Below are positions 11,737-19,726 of a stretch of DNA of 33,198 bases, piece after piece. The stretch's first letter is position 1. Each line of letters opens with the position of its first letter. The position numbers and the translations under genes were made by a program. The notes beneath the pieces were generated by a model. That model ran no database searches. It was not told the DNA's origin and worked only from the letters and a program-made list of their open reading frames with translations. Source of the stretch: Ruminiclostridium sp. (GTDB lineage Bacteria; Bacillota; Clostridia; Oscillospirales; Oscillospiraceae); contig JAAWAE010000066.1 in NCBI GenBank assembly GCA_022792035.1, forward strand, positions 1 to 33,198, written 5' to 3'.

Positions 11737-13071
11737 TCAATTTTCCTCCACCAGGGATTTCCGCCAAACCCCCGACCGCTCATAGAGATACCCCAGCGGC
11801 ACAGAGGACGCCGGCGCGATGGCGCAGGCCCAGAAGATGCCCACCAACCCGAAATAGTGGTTGAAGAGCAGCGCCAGCACCACCCGCACGATGATGCAGT
11901 TGAGCAGGCTGGACCCCAGGGCGAAGAGGGTATTCCCCGCCCCCAGGGGCAGGGCGTTGTAGACCATGAAGCTGGCGTAGAAGATCTGTCCCAGGATTTC
12001 AATCCGCAGGTTTTGCAGTCCGATCTCCAGGGTGAGGGCGTCCGGGTGAAAGACCGAGAGCAGCTGCGGAGCGAAAAATTCCACCAGCAGGATGATGAGC
12101 GCCGTCACCCCCAGGGACAGGCGCATGGCGATATGCACCACCCGGCTGGCCCGGTCATACTTCTTGGCCCCCAGACACTGGGCCACCATGGTGGTGGCGG
12201 CGTTGTAGACCGCCACGGTGAACATCAGCGCCACGTCCTTGATCTTGGCGCAGATGCCGCTGGCGGCGGAGGCCTCCAGGCCGTAGTCGTTGATGAGGAA
12301 GGTCATCGCCAGCCAGGACAGGCCCACCACCGTCATCTGGATGGCGCAGGGGATGCCCAGCTTGAGCATTTGCAGGAGTTTATCCTTTTGGATGAAGAGC
12401 TTGGTCAGCCGCAGGCCGAAAAGGTCTTCCTGCCGCAGCACATAGACCAGACACACCAGCAGGCTCAGCAGCTGAGAGAGCACCGTGGCCAGGGCCGCGC
12501 CCTGCACGCCCCAGTTCAATCCCCACATAAAGAGGAGGTCCAGGACGATGTTGCACCCGGCGGTGAGGGCGACGCAGTAAAAGGGCTGCTTGGAATTGCC
12601 CACCGCCCGGAGCATGGAGGACAGGGCGTTATAGCCAAAGATCGGCACCAGTCCCAGGGCGCAGAGCTGCAGATAGGCCGTGGCTTCCTCCAGGGCCGGG
12701 GCGTGGAGGCCCACCAGGATGGGGCGGCTGAGCAGGAAGAGGACCACTGTCATCACCGCCCCCGCCAGCACCGCCAGGGTGAAGAGGGAGACGTTGGTTT
12801 TTTTCCGGTTCTCGTGGTCCTTCCCGCCGAAATACTGGCCCATCAGGATATTGCCGCCGGTGGTGATGCCCATGATGATCTGGGTCAGGACCACCATGAC
12901 CTGGCTGGAGTTGTTGATGGCAGACAGGCCGCTGTCCCCGATGACCCACCCGGCGATGATGAGGTCGGCGATGGAGTAGGCCGACTGGAGCAGGGAGGAG
13001 AACACCACCGGAGCGGCGTAGATGAGTAGTTTTTTCCAGATGACGCCTTCCGTCAGGTCCATTTGCTTCAT
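11737..13071 (-). CDS. MATE family multidrug/toxin efflux transporter
   Basis: 444-residue inner-membrane antiporter that exports organic cations or other toxic compounds using a sodium or proton gradient. It has twelve predicted helices in two homologous halves: the first starts WKKLLIYAAPVVFSSLLQSAYSIADLIIAG, the second LLQMLKLGIPCAIQMTVVGLSWLAMTFL. The family pattern of a Pro in TM1 and the VMVVLTQIIMGITTGGNILMGQYFG segment are present. The ATG has SD AAGGAGG 6 nt upstream. The substrate cannot be assigned. A hairpin sits in its leader and a promoter further upstream; the gene is divergent from the two-component system, which may sense the exported compound. Confidence 0.93.
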   Translation of the reverse strand: MKQMDLTEGVIWKKLLIYAAPVVFSSLLQSAYSIADLIIAGWVIGDSGLSAINNSSQVMVVLTQIIMGITTGGNILMGQYFGGKDHENRKKTNVSLFTLAVLAGAVMTVVLFLLSRPILVGLHAPALEEATAYLQLCALGLVPIFGYNALSSMLRAVGNSKQPFYCVALTAGCNIVLDLLFMWGLNWGVQGAALATVLSQLLSLLVCLVYVLRQEDLFGLRLTKLFIQKDKLLQMLKLGIPCAIQMTVVGLSWLAMTFLINDYGLEASAASGICAKIKDVALMFTVAVYNAATTMVAQCLGAKKYDRASRVVHIAMRLSLGVTALIILLVEFFAPQLLSVFHPDALTLEIGLQNLRIEILGQIFYASFMVYNALPLGAGNTLFALGSSLLNCIIVRVVLALLFNHYFGLVGIFWACAIAPASSVPLGYLYERSGVWRKSLVEEN

Positions 13072-13094
13072 GGGGGGCCTCCTTGGGGTGTTTA

Positions 13095-13121
13095 GGAAAA
13101 GAGCCCCGCCGGGGGGCTCTT
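13095..13121 (-). terminator. Terminator-like hairpin in the MATE leader (possible attenuator)
   Basis: AAGAGCCCC / GGGGCTCTT, a perfect 9-bp stem with a 5-nt loop, followed on the minus strand by TTTT. It lies between the MATE promoter (13168-13196) and its SD, so it would stop transcripts before the gene unless read through. No riboswitch aptamer was recognised in the roughly 40-nt leader ahead of it. Confidence 0.5.
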
Positions 13122-13167
13122 CTTCGTTGGATGGGATTTTGGGGTGTGGGATTCCCAGTCTGATGTT

Positions 13168-13196
13168 ATTTTACCAGATTGTTCGGGGATTTGCAA
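13168..13196 (-). promoter_or_regulatory. Promoter of the MATE gene
   Basis: On the minus strand: TTGCAA (13191-13196), 17-bp spacer, TAAAAT (13168-13173). Confidence 0.6.
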
Positions 13197-13254
13197 TCGA
13201 AATACTGCCGCGCATCACCCTGCCGCAGGTTTTCCCTGCTCGAAACTTCATCAA

Positions 13255-13303
13255 ATCTTAAAGACTTTCCCTATTTCATCTTAAAGCCTATCTGCGGTAT
13301 AAT
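13255..13303 (+). promoter_or_regulatory. Promoter of the two-component operon with direct repeats
   Basis: ATCTTAAAG occurs at 13255-13263 and again at 13278-13286, 23 bp apart (about two helical turns). The second copy takes the place of the -35 element of a TATAAT box at 13298-13303. Direct repeats at this spacing over a weak -35 are typical of activation by an OmpR/PhoB-type regulator, here probably the regulator encoded downstream. Confidence 0.55.
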
Positions 13304-13328
13304 AGGGACACACGAGAGGGGGAGAGAG

Positions 13329-14021
13329 ATGTATAACATCCTGATCTGCGACGATGAGCGGGACATCGTCAATGCGTTGAAACTCTATCTGGCCGACCCG
13401 AACTACACCTTCTTTGAAGCCTACACCGGCCAGCAGGCTCTGGATATCATGGAGGATCATGACATCCATCTGATTCTGATGGATATCATGATGCCCGAAC
13501 TGGACGGCATCTCCGCCATGACCCGCATCCGAGCCGTGAGCAACATCCCTGTGATCCTGCTCACCGCCAAGAGTGAGGACACCGATAAGATCTTGGGCCT
13601 CAATGTGGGGGCGGACGACTATATCACAAAACCCTTCAACCCCGTGGAGGTGGCTGCCCGGGTCCGCTCCCAGCTGCGGCGTTACTTCCAGCTGGGCGGC
13701 GGGACCATCCACAGCGATGTGTATCGGGTGGGCGGCATTGAGCTGGATGACCAGAGCAAGAGCGTTACCTTAGACGGGGAGCCCATCGCCCTGACCCCCA
13801 AAGAATACGAGATCTTGAAACTGCTCATGAGCAGTCCAGGCAAGGTATATTCTCCCAAAGAGATCTACCGCATGGTCTGGAAAGAACGGCCCTATGGCAG
13901 TGACAACACCGTGGCGGTCCACATCCGCCACCTGCGGGAGAAGATTGAGATCGACCCGGCGGAACCCCGGTACCTGAAGGTGGTCTTTGGGCAGGGCTAC
14001 AAGCTGGAGAAAGGACGGTAA
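13329..14021 (+). CDS. OmpR/PhoB-family response regulator
   Basis: 230-residue DNA-binding regulator. The receiver domain (1-118) has Asp8-Asp9, the phosphoacceptor Asp52 in LILMDIMMPELDG, Thr79 and Lys101 in DDYITKPFNP. The winged-helix output domain (about 135-230) contains IALTPKEYEILKLLMSSPG, then YGSDNTVAVHIRHLREKIE and VVFGQGYKLE. The ATG has a GGGGGAGAGAG SD. The histidine kinase gene starts 4 bp after the stop, so the two form one operon and a cognate pair. Confidence 0.96.
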   Translation: MYNILICDDERDIVNALKLYLADPNYTFFEAYTGQQALDIMEDHDIHLILMDIMMPELDGISAMTRIRAVSNIPVILLTAKSEDTDKILGLNVGADDYITKPFNPVEVAARVRSQLRRYFQLGGGTIHSDVYRVGGIELDDQSKSVTLDGEPIALTPKEYEILKLLMSSPGKVYSPKEIYRMVWKERPYGSDNTVAVHIRHLREKIEIDPAEPRYLKVVFGQGYKLEKGR

Positions 14022-14024
14022 ACG

Positions 14025-16019
14025 ATGCAACGATTTTTACGTACAGTCCCAGGGAAGACCACGCTCTTCCTGGCAACGATTCTGTCCCTGTGCCTGACGG
14101 CGGGCTGTATCCTTGGCGTCTTCGCCATGGCGAGTTTGGATTTTTATACCACGCCCCGAGAGGAGATCCAAAACGACTACCTGCGCCAAGCGGTGTGCAA
14201 CGATGCCTATGATCTGGTCAGAACCGCTGCTTGGCACGACCAGATGGAGCCGGACAGCCGCTATCTCCCCAAGCAGGATACACTCCTGCACTATGTCATC
14301 CTCAATGCGGACGGGGAGGAGATCGCCCGGGCAGGAACCCCCCGGGGGGATGTGGCGGACTATCCCTTCTGTTATCATTATGGAGTCAACGCTTCCAACG
14401 GCGCGACCAGATACTTCGGTGATGGGACCCTGGAAGGGGAGACGCTCAGTGAGGGATTCCAGGAAGAGCTGAGGGAAAACAATATGAAGTGGTACACCTT
14501 CTGCGCTTACCTGGACGAGGACGTGATCGCCAGCGGAGCGTATGACCAGTGGAGCAGGCTCGTGGATTTGGCCTACTCCAACCGTTACAGCGTCATCGTT
14601 CTGGGCGTGGTCTTTGGGGTGCTGAGCATCTTTGGCTTCGTGGCTTTGATGTGCGTGTCCGGCCGCCGGCCGGAGGTGGAGACCCTGGTCCCGGGCCCCA
14701 TGAACTGGATCCCCTCGGATTTGATCGTGCTGGGCGGGATTGGCATCCTGGGCTGCGGGGCGGTGGCTGTCAGCAACATATATTATTACTATGACGAGGT
14801 CCTCCTGCTCCTTCTGGTCCTGGGGACGCTGACGGCGGCGGCCCTGTTCCTGGGGCTGTGTATGAGTGTGGCCTGCCGCATCAAGCAGCGCAGCCTCCTG
14901 CGCAACACAGTGACTTGGTGGGCCTGCAAACTCTGCTGGCGGGCAATGAAAGCCCTGTGGCGGGGGAGCCGCCGTTTCGTTCGCTGGATCGTAGAGACCG
15001 GACGAAAGCTGCCTCTGGTCTGGCGGACCTGCGCGGTATTTCTGGGGATCTGCTTTTTGGAGCTCCTGGCCATGGCGGCCAACGGCAGCTATCTGGACAT
15101 CTACCTGAGCTTCTGGTTCGTGGAACACCTGATCCTGGCCGGGGTGCTGATCGGAGCGGCCCTGGCCCTGCGGGAGCTGAAAGCCGGGGGGGAAGCCCTG
15201 GCGGCGGGGGACCTGAGCTATCAGGTGGACACCCGCCGGATGTATTGGGACTTCAAGCGCCACGGGGAGAACCTCAACAGCATCGCCGACGGCATGACCC
15301 ACGCCGTGGAGCAGCGGATGAAGAGCGAGCGGATGAAGACAGAGCTCATCACCAACGTCTCCCACGACATCAAGACTCCCCTGACCTCCATCATCAACTA
15401 TGCCGACCTCATTGGCAGGGAGAAGAGCGACAACCCCAAGATCGCCGAGTACGCTGAGGTCCTGGGCCGGCAGTCGGACCGGCTGAAGCGGCTCATTGAG
15501 GACTTGGTGGAGGCATCCAAGGCGTCCACAGGGAATTTGGAGGTGCTGCTGGCCCCCTGCGAGGCGGAGAACTTCCTGGTGCAGATCGCGGGGGAGTACG
15601 AGAAAAAACTGGCCGACGCAGGCTTAGAGCTGATCACCAAGATCCCGGAGCAGCAGGCTCTGTGGGTCATGGCCGACGGGCGGCGGATGCTGCGGGTTTT
15701 TGACAACCTGATGAACAACATCTGCAAGTATGCCCAGCGGGGGACCCGGGTCTATCTCACCCTGGAGGAACGGGAGAGGATGGCGCAGATCACCTTCCGC
15801 AACACCTCCCGGGCTCCGCTGAACCTCAGCGCCGAGGAGCTGATGGAGCGTTTCGTCCAGGGGGATGCCTCCCGCAGCGGGGATGGCAATGGGTTAGGAT
15901 TGTCCATTGCCCGCAGTCTCACGGAGCTGCAGAACGGCAGCTTCCAGCTGGATGTGGATGGGGATCTATTTAAGGTGACGCTGCGCTTCCCGCTGCTGGA
16001 TGACGGCAGGGATGAATAA
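14025..16019 (+). CDS. Membrane sensor histidine kinase
   Basis: 664 residues. A first membrane helix (about 12-37) is followed by an extracytoplasmic sensor region (about 38-185), several membrane helices (about 188-300 and 340-385) with a basic cytoplasmic loop, a short HAMP-like linker, the dimerisation/phosphoacceptor box NVSHDIKTPLTSIINYADL with His447, an N box (FDNLMNNICKYA) and a G2 box (GNGLGLSIARSL). The usual DxGxG G1 motif is replaced by FRNTSRAPLNLSAEELMERF, as in a known clostridial subfamily. The SD AAAGGA precedes the ATG. It phosphorylates the OmpR-type regulator; the signal is unknown. The neighbouring divergent MATE gene is a candidate target. Confidence 0.93.
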   Translation: MQRFLRTVPGKTTLFLATILSLCLTAGCILGVFAMASLDFYTTPREEIQNDYLRQAVCNDAYDLVRTAAWHDQMEPDSRYLPKQDTLLHYVILNADGEEIARAGTPRGDVADYPFCYHYGVNASNGATRYFGDGTLEGETLSEGFQEELRENNMKWYTFCAYLDEDVIASGAYDQWSRLVDLAYSNRYSVIVLGVVFGVLSIFGFVALMCVSGRRPEVETLVPGPMNWIPSDLIVLGGIGILGCGAVAVSNIYYYYDEVLLLLLVLGTLTAAALFLGLCMSVACRIKQRSLLRNTVTWWACKLCWRAMKALWRGSRRFVRWIVETGRKLPLVWRTCAVFLGICFLELLAMAANGSYLDIYLSFWFVEHLILAGVLIGAALALRELKAGGEALAAGDLSYQVDTRRMYWDFKRHGENLNSIADGMTHAVEQRMKSERMKTELITNVSHDIKTPLTSIINYADLIGREKSDNPKIAEYAEVLGRQSDRLKRLIEDLVEASKASTGNLEVLLAPCEAENFLVQIAGEYEKKLADAGLELITKIPEQQALWVMADGRRMLRVFDNLMNNICKYAQRGTRVYLTLEERERMAQITFRNTSRAPLNLSAEELMERFVQGDASRSGDGNGLGLSIARSLTELQNGSFQLDVDGDLFKVTLRFPLLDDGRDE

Positions 16020-16051
16020 ATGGTTTACAAGCGTGGGATAATTATGGTACA

Positions 16052-16167
16052 ATCCAGCGTGACCTTGAGGCTGTGATTGACTATATCGCCTTGTGGATGA
16101 GAAAACGAAGACCGTATATGTCATGCGCCTGTTCCATGGCAGGCAGGATTACGAGAAGTTGATTTGA
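16052..16167 (+). pseudogene. Remnant of a RelE/ParE-family toxin gene
   Basis: Two pieces in different frames. The first reads IQRDLEAVIDYIA, the start helix of RelE/ParE toxins (from 16052). The second reads VDEKTKTVYVMRLFHGRQDYEKLI and then a stop (16093-16167), the typical C-terminal strand with the HGxxD motif. The middle of the protein is gone and the frame is shifted at the join. No antitoxin gene remains beside it. Confidence 0.7.
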
Positions 16168-16178
16168 ACCAAAGATAA

Positions 16179-16217
16179 AGCACGCGCGGGCCCCGGAGAA
16201 CAGGGTCCGCGCGTGCT
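16179..16217 (-). terminator. Terminator-like hairpin between converging features
   Basis: Stem AGCACGCGCGG / CCGCGCGTGCT with a partly paired upper part, directly after the stop codon of the minus-strand gene; U tracts are short on both sides. Confidence 0.6.
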
Positions 16218-16225
16218 CTTTGCGC

Positions 16226-16489
16226 TCAGTCTTGGGGAACCTCCTCGGGCGCGGAGAGGATTTCCTCCTCATCAGTGTCCGCATCGGTACGATGGACGAT
16301 GGGCTCCTCGCCCAGGTCCTCCATGTCTATGGAGAAAAAGCCGTCCTCCTCCGGGACCTCCAACTGGTCTGAGATGTCCTGAATGGTCTCTTCGATCTCC
16401 TTGCGGTGGCGGTAAGCGGCGATGCCGCCCAGCGCCGCCGTGACGGCGCCGAAGACGAACAGCCCGCCAAAGCCAAAGCGTTTTGCCAT
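16226..16489 (-). CDS. Small single-pass membrane protein, function unknown
   Basis: 87 residues. The start ATG at 16489 has AGGAGG 8 nt upstream. The N-terminal end MAKRFGFGGLFVFGAVTAALGG forms one membrane helix, followed by the basic stop-transfer YRHRKE and a long, very acidic tail (EVPEEDGFF, DMEDLGEEP, DTDEEEILSAPEE). No family recognised. The topology suggests a membrane anchor with an acidic cytoplasmic tail. Confidence 0.7.
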   Translation of the reverse strand: MAKRFGFGGLFVFGAVTAALGGIAAYRHRKEIEETIQDISDQLEVPEEDGFFSIDMEDLGEEPIVHRTDADTDEEEILSAPEEVPQD

Positions 16490-16588
16490 AGTATCTGCCT
16501 CCTGGTCAGTGGTATAGTCACCGCAGTTGAAAAGAATCAAGCGTGGCGTTTCTGACTAGGGGCATTATACTCTCTTTTGGGGCGCGGG

Positions 16589-16789
16589 TCAATTCTCAAT
16601 CTTCAGGTCCAATACGCTGCCCCACCGCGTCGCGGCATCCTGGGCCGTGGAGTTTGAGAAACGTTCCCCATCCAGCCACCGGGCGCCGGGGGCGAAGGCA
16701 TGGAGGTTCGTCGCGCTGGAGCCCAGACCGCTGCCGCCGGAGGTGCAAAAGCCCCCGCCTGTGGGGACCTCTGCCGCTTGCTTAGTCAT
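16589..16789 (-). CDS. Possible 66-residue protein coupled to the pRiA4b-type gene
   Basis: The ATG lies inside the last codons of the upstream gene (GATGACTAAG), so it would be translated by reinitiation. The product starts TKQAAEVPTGGGFCTSGGSG and ends AQDAATRWGSVLDLKIEN. The composition is rich in Gly, Ser and Ala, with no membrane segment. The C-terminal part looks like the end of a folded domain, so this may be a remnant of a longer protein. No family recognised, and the independent SD is weak. Confidence 0.4.
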   Translation of the reverse strand: MTKQAAEVPTGGGFCTSGGSGLGSSATNLHAFAPGARWLDGERFSNSTAQDAATRWGSVLDLKIEN

Positions 16790-17519
16790 CCAAATATTCC
16801 CGTTCCAAAAGGGCTTCGCTCCGTCGGGTCAGCTCGTACCCGTACTCATACAGGCCCCGGTAAATACGGGGGATTTTCTTGAGACGGAAGTTCATATCTT
16901 CCAGGTCGAAGGCCGCCAGGTCCAGCTCGTCCAGACCCAGCCAGTCGCAGTAGTCCTGATACGCCGGACCTTTTTTCGTGCGGAACGCGTCTGCGATCTG
17001 CGTCAAGCCCCCCGGTCCGCCGCAGTCTTCCAGGATTCCATAGCCGGCCCCCTCCAAGACCCGCGGGAGCATCCGGCCCGGAAGGGTTTTATCTATGGTC
17101 ACGGCCTCCAGGGTGAGCTGGACCTCCCAGCCGTCTCCATAGTCATACTCCAAGTACAGGCGCTCCCCAGGCTGGCCGTAGAGGACGGCTTTCATTTTCT
17201 GGGACGCCGCGTCAAACTGCTTGATCTCCCCTTCGCTGCTGAGCGGGGAGGACGGGTCTTCTACCGCAAAACGCCAGACGTGATCCGATAAGGTCAGGAT
17301 GGCTGCGCAGTCCTCCTGGGCCTTTTGGAAGGTGGCGAAATTGTCTTGGATCGGAACCGTCAGACAAAACAGGTGGTTGGCGCGCATCTCGTACAGGGTC
17401 ATGACGATGTAGCCAAGCTGGGCCATGGTGATGTTCCCCGGTACCTGAAACCTGCGCCAGATTGCTGGCGTGTAGGACTGGAGCTCCGAATAGAATTGAT
17501 AGATTGGGTATGATGCCAC
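16782..17519 (-). CDS. Plasmid pRiA4b ORF-3-like family protein
   Basis: About 245 residues. The fold signature of this family is visible: an N-terminal YPIYQFYSELQSYTPAIWRRFQVPGN strand pair (a variant of the family's W-R-i-v start), MAQLGYIVMTLYEM, and the characteristic YLEYDYGDGWEVQLTLE, followed by GGPGGLTQ and the YCDWLGLDELDLAAFDLEDMN helix. Members are common on plasmids and mobile DNA; their activity is not established. The GTG at 17519 lies 9 nt after AAGGAG and is preferred to the TTG at 17525, which is only 3 nt away. The small downstream ORF overlaps its end. Confidence 0.8.
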   Translation of the reverse strand: MASYPIYQFYSELQSYTPAIWRRFQVPGNITMAQLGYIVMTLYEMRANHLFCLTVPIQDNFATFQKAQEDCAAILTLSDHVWRFAVEDPSSPLSSEGEIKQFDAASQKMKAVLYGQPGERLYLEYDYGDGWEVQLTLEAVTIDKTLPGRMLPRVLEGAGYGILEDCGGPGGLTQIADAFRTKKGPAYQDYCDWLGLDELDLAAFDLEDMNFRLKKIPRIYRGLYEYGYELTRRSEALLEREYLDD

Positions 17520-17661
17520 GGACAATCACTCCTTGCTGTTTTCTTTGCCAGTTCAGGATGAATCCCTTCCTGCCCGTATTTTAGCACAATCGCGGCGGGA
17601 TTTCCACTATGATTTTTCATGGTTTGACGGGAAACGACGGGATTTTACAACATCTGCCGCC

Positions 17662-17715
17662 TTGACATCCCGGGCGATTCACAGTAAAATCATAGAAGGA
17701 CCGAACAAACATTCG
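17662..17715 (+). promoter_or_regulatory. Promoter and LexA-type SOS box of the Y-polymerase operon
   Basis: TTGACA (17662-17667), 17-bp spacer, TAAAAT (17685-17690). Immediately downstream lies CGAACAAACATTCG (17702-17715), an inverted repeat CGAA-N6-TTCG. It matches the Gram-positive LexA/DinR box (CGAACRNRYGTTYC) at 12 of 14 positions. Binding there would block transcription start, consistent with DNA-damage induction. Confidence 0.65.
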
Positions 17716-17762
17716 AGTGTCCCGGGCTGCGGGGACACTGGGGAGCCCAAGGGGGAGGGAGT

Positions 17763-19274
17763 ATGAACAAGACCTATATTGCCATCGACCTGAAATCCTT
17801 CTATGCCTCCGTGGAGTGCCGGGAGCGGGGCCTGGACCCGATGACCACCCACCTGGTGGTGGCCGACCTGAGCCGGACGGAAAAGACCATCTGTCTGGCG
17901 GTCTCCCCGGCCCTGAAAGCCTACGGCGTTCCAGGCCGGCCCCGGCTGTTCGAGGTGGTCCAGCGGGTGAAGGCGATCAACCGGGAGCGGCAGGGCAAAG
18001 CGCCGGGGGGCGTGCTGCGGGGCGCTTCCTGGGATGACAGAACGCTGCAGACGGACCCGGAGCTGGCCCTGGACTACATCGTGGCGCCGCCCCAAATGGC
18101 CCGCTATATGGCCTGCAGCGGGGAGATCTATAACATTTATCTGCACTATGTAGCGCCGGAGGACCTCCACGTCTATTCCATCGACGAGGTGTTCCTGGAC
18201 GCCACCAGCTACCTGAAACTCTACCAATGCTCCGCCCACACCCTGGCCCGGCGGATGATTGCCCATGTGTTCCGGGAGACGGGGATCACCGCCACGGCGG
18301 GCATCGGACCGAACCTCTATCTGGCCAAGGTGGCCATGGATATCTATGCAAAACGCATCCCCCCGGGGAAGGACGGCGAGCGGATCGCCCAGCTGGATGA
18401 ACTCAGCTACCGCCGACTGCTCTGGGACCATCAGCCCCTGACGGACTTTTGGCGGGTGGGCCGCAATTACGCCAAGACCCTGCACCGCAACGGGCTGTAT
18501 ACCATGGGGGACGTGGCCCGCTGCTCCATCGGAGGGCAGGGGGATGCCTACAACGAGGCGCTGCTCTACCGGCTCTTCGGCGTCAACGCCGAGCTGCTCA
18601 TCGACCACGCCTGGGGTTGGGAACCCTGTACCATCGCCCAGATCAAGGCGTATCAGCCCAAGTCCAACAGCATCGGGAGCGGCCAAGTCCTGCAATCCCC
18701 CTACCCCTACGAGAAAGCCAGACTCATTGTGCGGGAGATGACGGAGCTGCTGGCGCTGGATCTGGTGGACAAGGAGCTGATTACAGACCGAGTGGTCTTG
18801 ACCCTGGGTTACGACCGGGAAAATTTGACCGGAGCCTCCAGCTATCCGGGAGAAGTCAGCAAGGATTTTTATGGGCGGGCGGTCCCGAAGCACGCCCACG
18901 GGACGGCGCGGCTGGAACAGCCCACCGCCTCCACGAAGGAGATCATGGAGGCGGTGATGGCACTGTTTGAACGGATTACCGACCCGAGGCTCCTGGTCCG
19001 GCGGGTCTATCTCACGGCGGAACAGGTGGTCCCGGCGGGGACGGGGTCCCGGACCGCGCCGGAAGAGCAGCTGGACCTGTTCACGGATCACGCCGCCTTG
19101 GCACGGCAGCAGGCCGAGAAGGCGGCTGCCCTGGCCCAGGAGCAGCGGCTGCAGCGGACCATGCTGGAGATCAAGAAACGTTTTGGAAAGAACGCCATCC
19201 TCAAGGGCATGAACCTCCTGGAGGGGGCCACCACCAAGGAACGAAACGGACAAGTGGGAGGACATCGCGCATGA
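17763..19274 (+). CDS. Y-family (UmuC/DinB-like) translesion DNA polymerase
   Basis: 503 residues, longer than Pol IV and typical of the UmuC-like group of Firmicutes. It copies across damaged bases. The palm has Asp9 (IAIDLKSFYASVE) and the catalytic pair Asp141-Glu142 in YSIDEVFLD. The thumb helix-hairpin-helix and the little-finger domain (about 310-430) follow, and a beta-clamp-binding peptide EEQLDLF lies near residue 437. A C-terminal helical extension ends at the YolD-like gene. SD GGGAGGGAG. The stop codon overlaps the next ATG by 4 bp (ATGA), so the two are translationally coupled. The LexA-type box upstream supports SOS control. Confidence 0.94.
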   Translation: MNKTYIAIDLKSFYASVECRERGLDPMTTHLVVADLSRTEKTICLAVSPALKAYGVPGRPRLFEVVQRVKAINRERQGKAPGGVLRGASWDDRTLQTDPELALDYIVAPPQMARYMACSGEIYNIYLHYVAPEDLHVYSIDEVFLDATSYLKLYQCSAHTLARRMIAHVFRETGITATAGIGPNLYLAKVAMDIYAKRIPPGKDGERIAQLDELSYRRLLWDHQPLTDFWRVGRNYAKTLHRNGLYTMGDVARCSIGGQGDAYNEALLYRLFGVNAELLIDHAWGWEPCTIAQIKAYQPKSNSIGSGQVLQSPYPYEKARLIVREMTELLALDLVDKELITDRVVLTLGYDRENLTGASSYPGEVSKDFYGRAVPKHAHGTARLEQPTASTKEIMEAVMALFERITDPRLLVRRVYLTAEQVVPAGTGSRTAPEEQLDLFTDHAALARQQAEKAAALAQEQRLQRTMLEIKKRFGKNAILKGMNLLEGATTKERNGQVGGHRA

Positions 19275-19687
19275 GTGGACGATACGACGATATGCTCTTC
19301 CTGCCCCATCCCGACCCCAAGACCCATCCCCGGATGTCCCCCCAGGACCGGGCGGCGCAGTTTTCTCCCTTTGCCGCGCTGACCGGGCATTCCGCCGTCC
19401 TCCGGGAGGCCGCCCGGCAGACCCAGGAGCGGCTGCAGCTGGACGAGTACCAGGAGGATGCCTTATCCCGGAAACTCTCCCTTCTGCTGGAGCATTTGGA
19501 GGAGGAGCCGGAAGTCCAGCTCTCCTACTTCAAGGAGGATGCCCGGAAGGCAGGCGGGGAATATGTGAAGCGGGAGGGACGGGTGAAGAAAATTGACCTC
19601 TATGGGCGGGTGCTGGTAATGGAAGATGGGACGAAGGTCCCGCTGGATGATTTATTTAGATTGGATGGGGCGTTGTTCACGGAATGA
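19271..19687 (+). CDS. YolD-like protein
   Basis: 138 residues. The signature MSPQDRAAQFSPFAALTGH with a preceding HP is that of the YolD-like family, encoded next to UmuC-like polymerases in Firmicutes and phages. The C-terminal half contains the short beta segment GRVKKIDLYGRVLVMEDGTKVPLDDLF. It probably forms part of the translesion complex, by analogy to UmuD-type partners, but its biochemical role is not settled. The SD GGGAGG lies inside the end of the polymerase gene, 9 nt before the ATG. Confidence 0.92.
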   Translation: MSGRYDDMLFLPHPDPKTHPRMSPQDRAAQFSPFAALTGHSAVLREAARQTQERLQLDEYQEDALSRKLSLLLEHLEEEPEVQLSYFKEDARKAGGEYVKREGRVKKIDLYGRVLVMEDGTKVPLDDLFRLDGALFTE

Positions 19688-19726
19688 CGCCCCGTTTCCA
19701 TGCCCCCAGGGGTCTGGTGGACCGCA

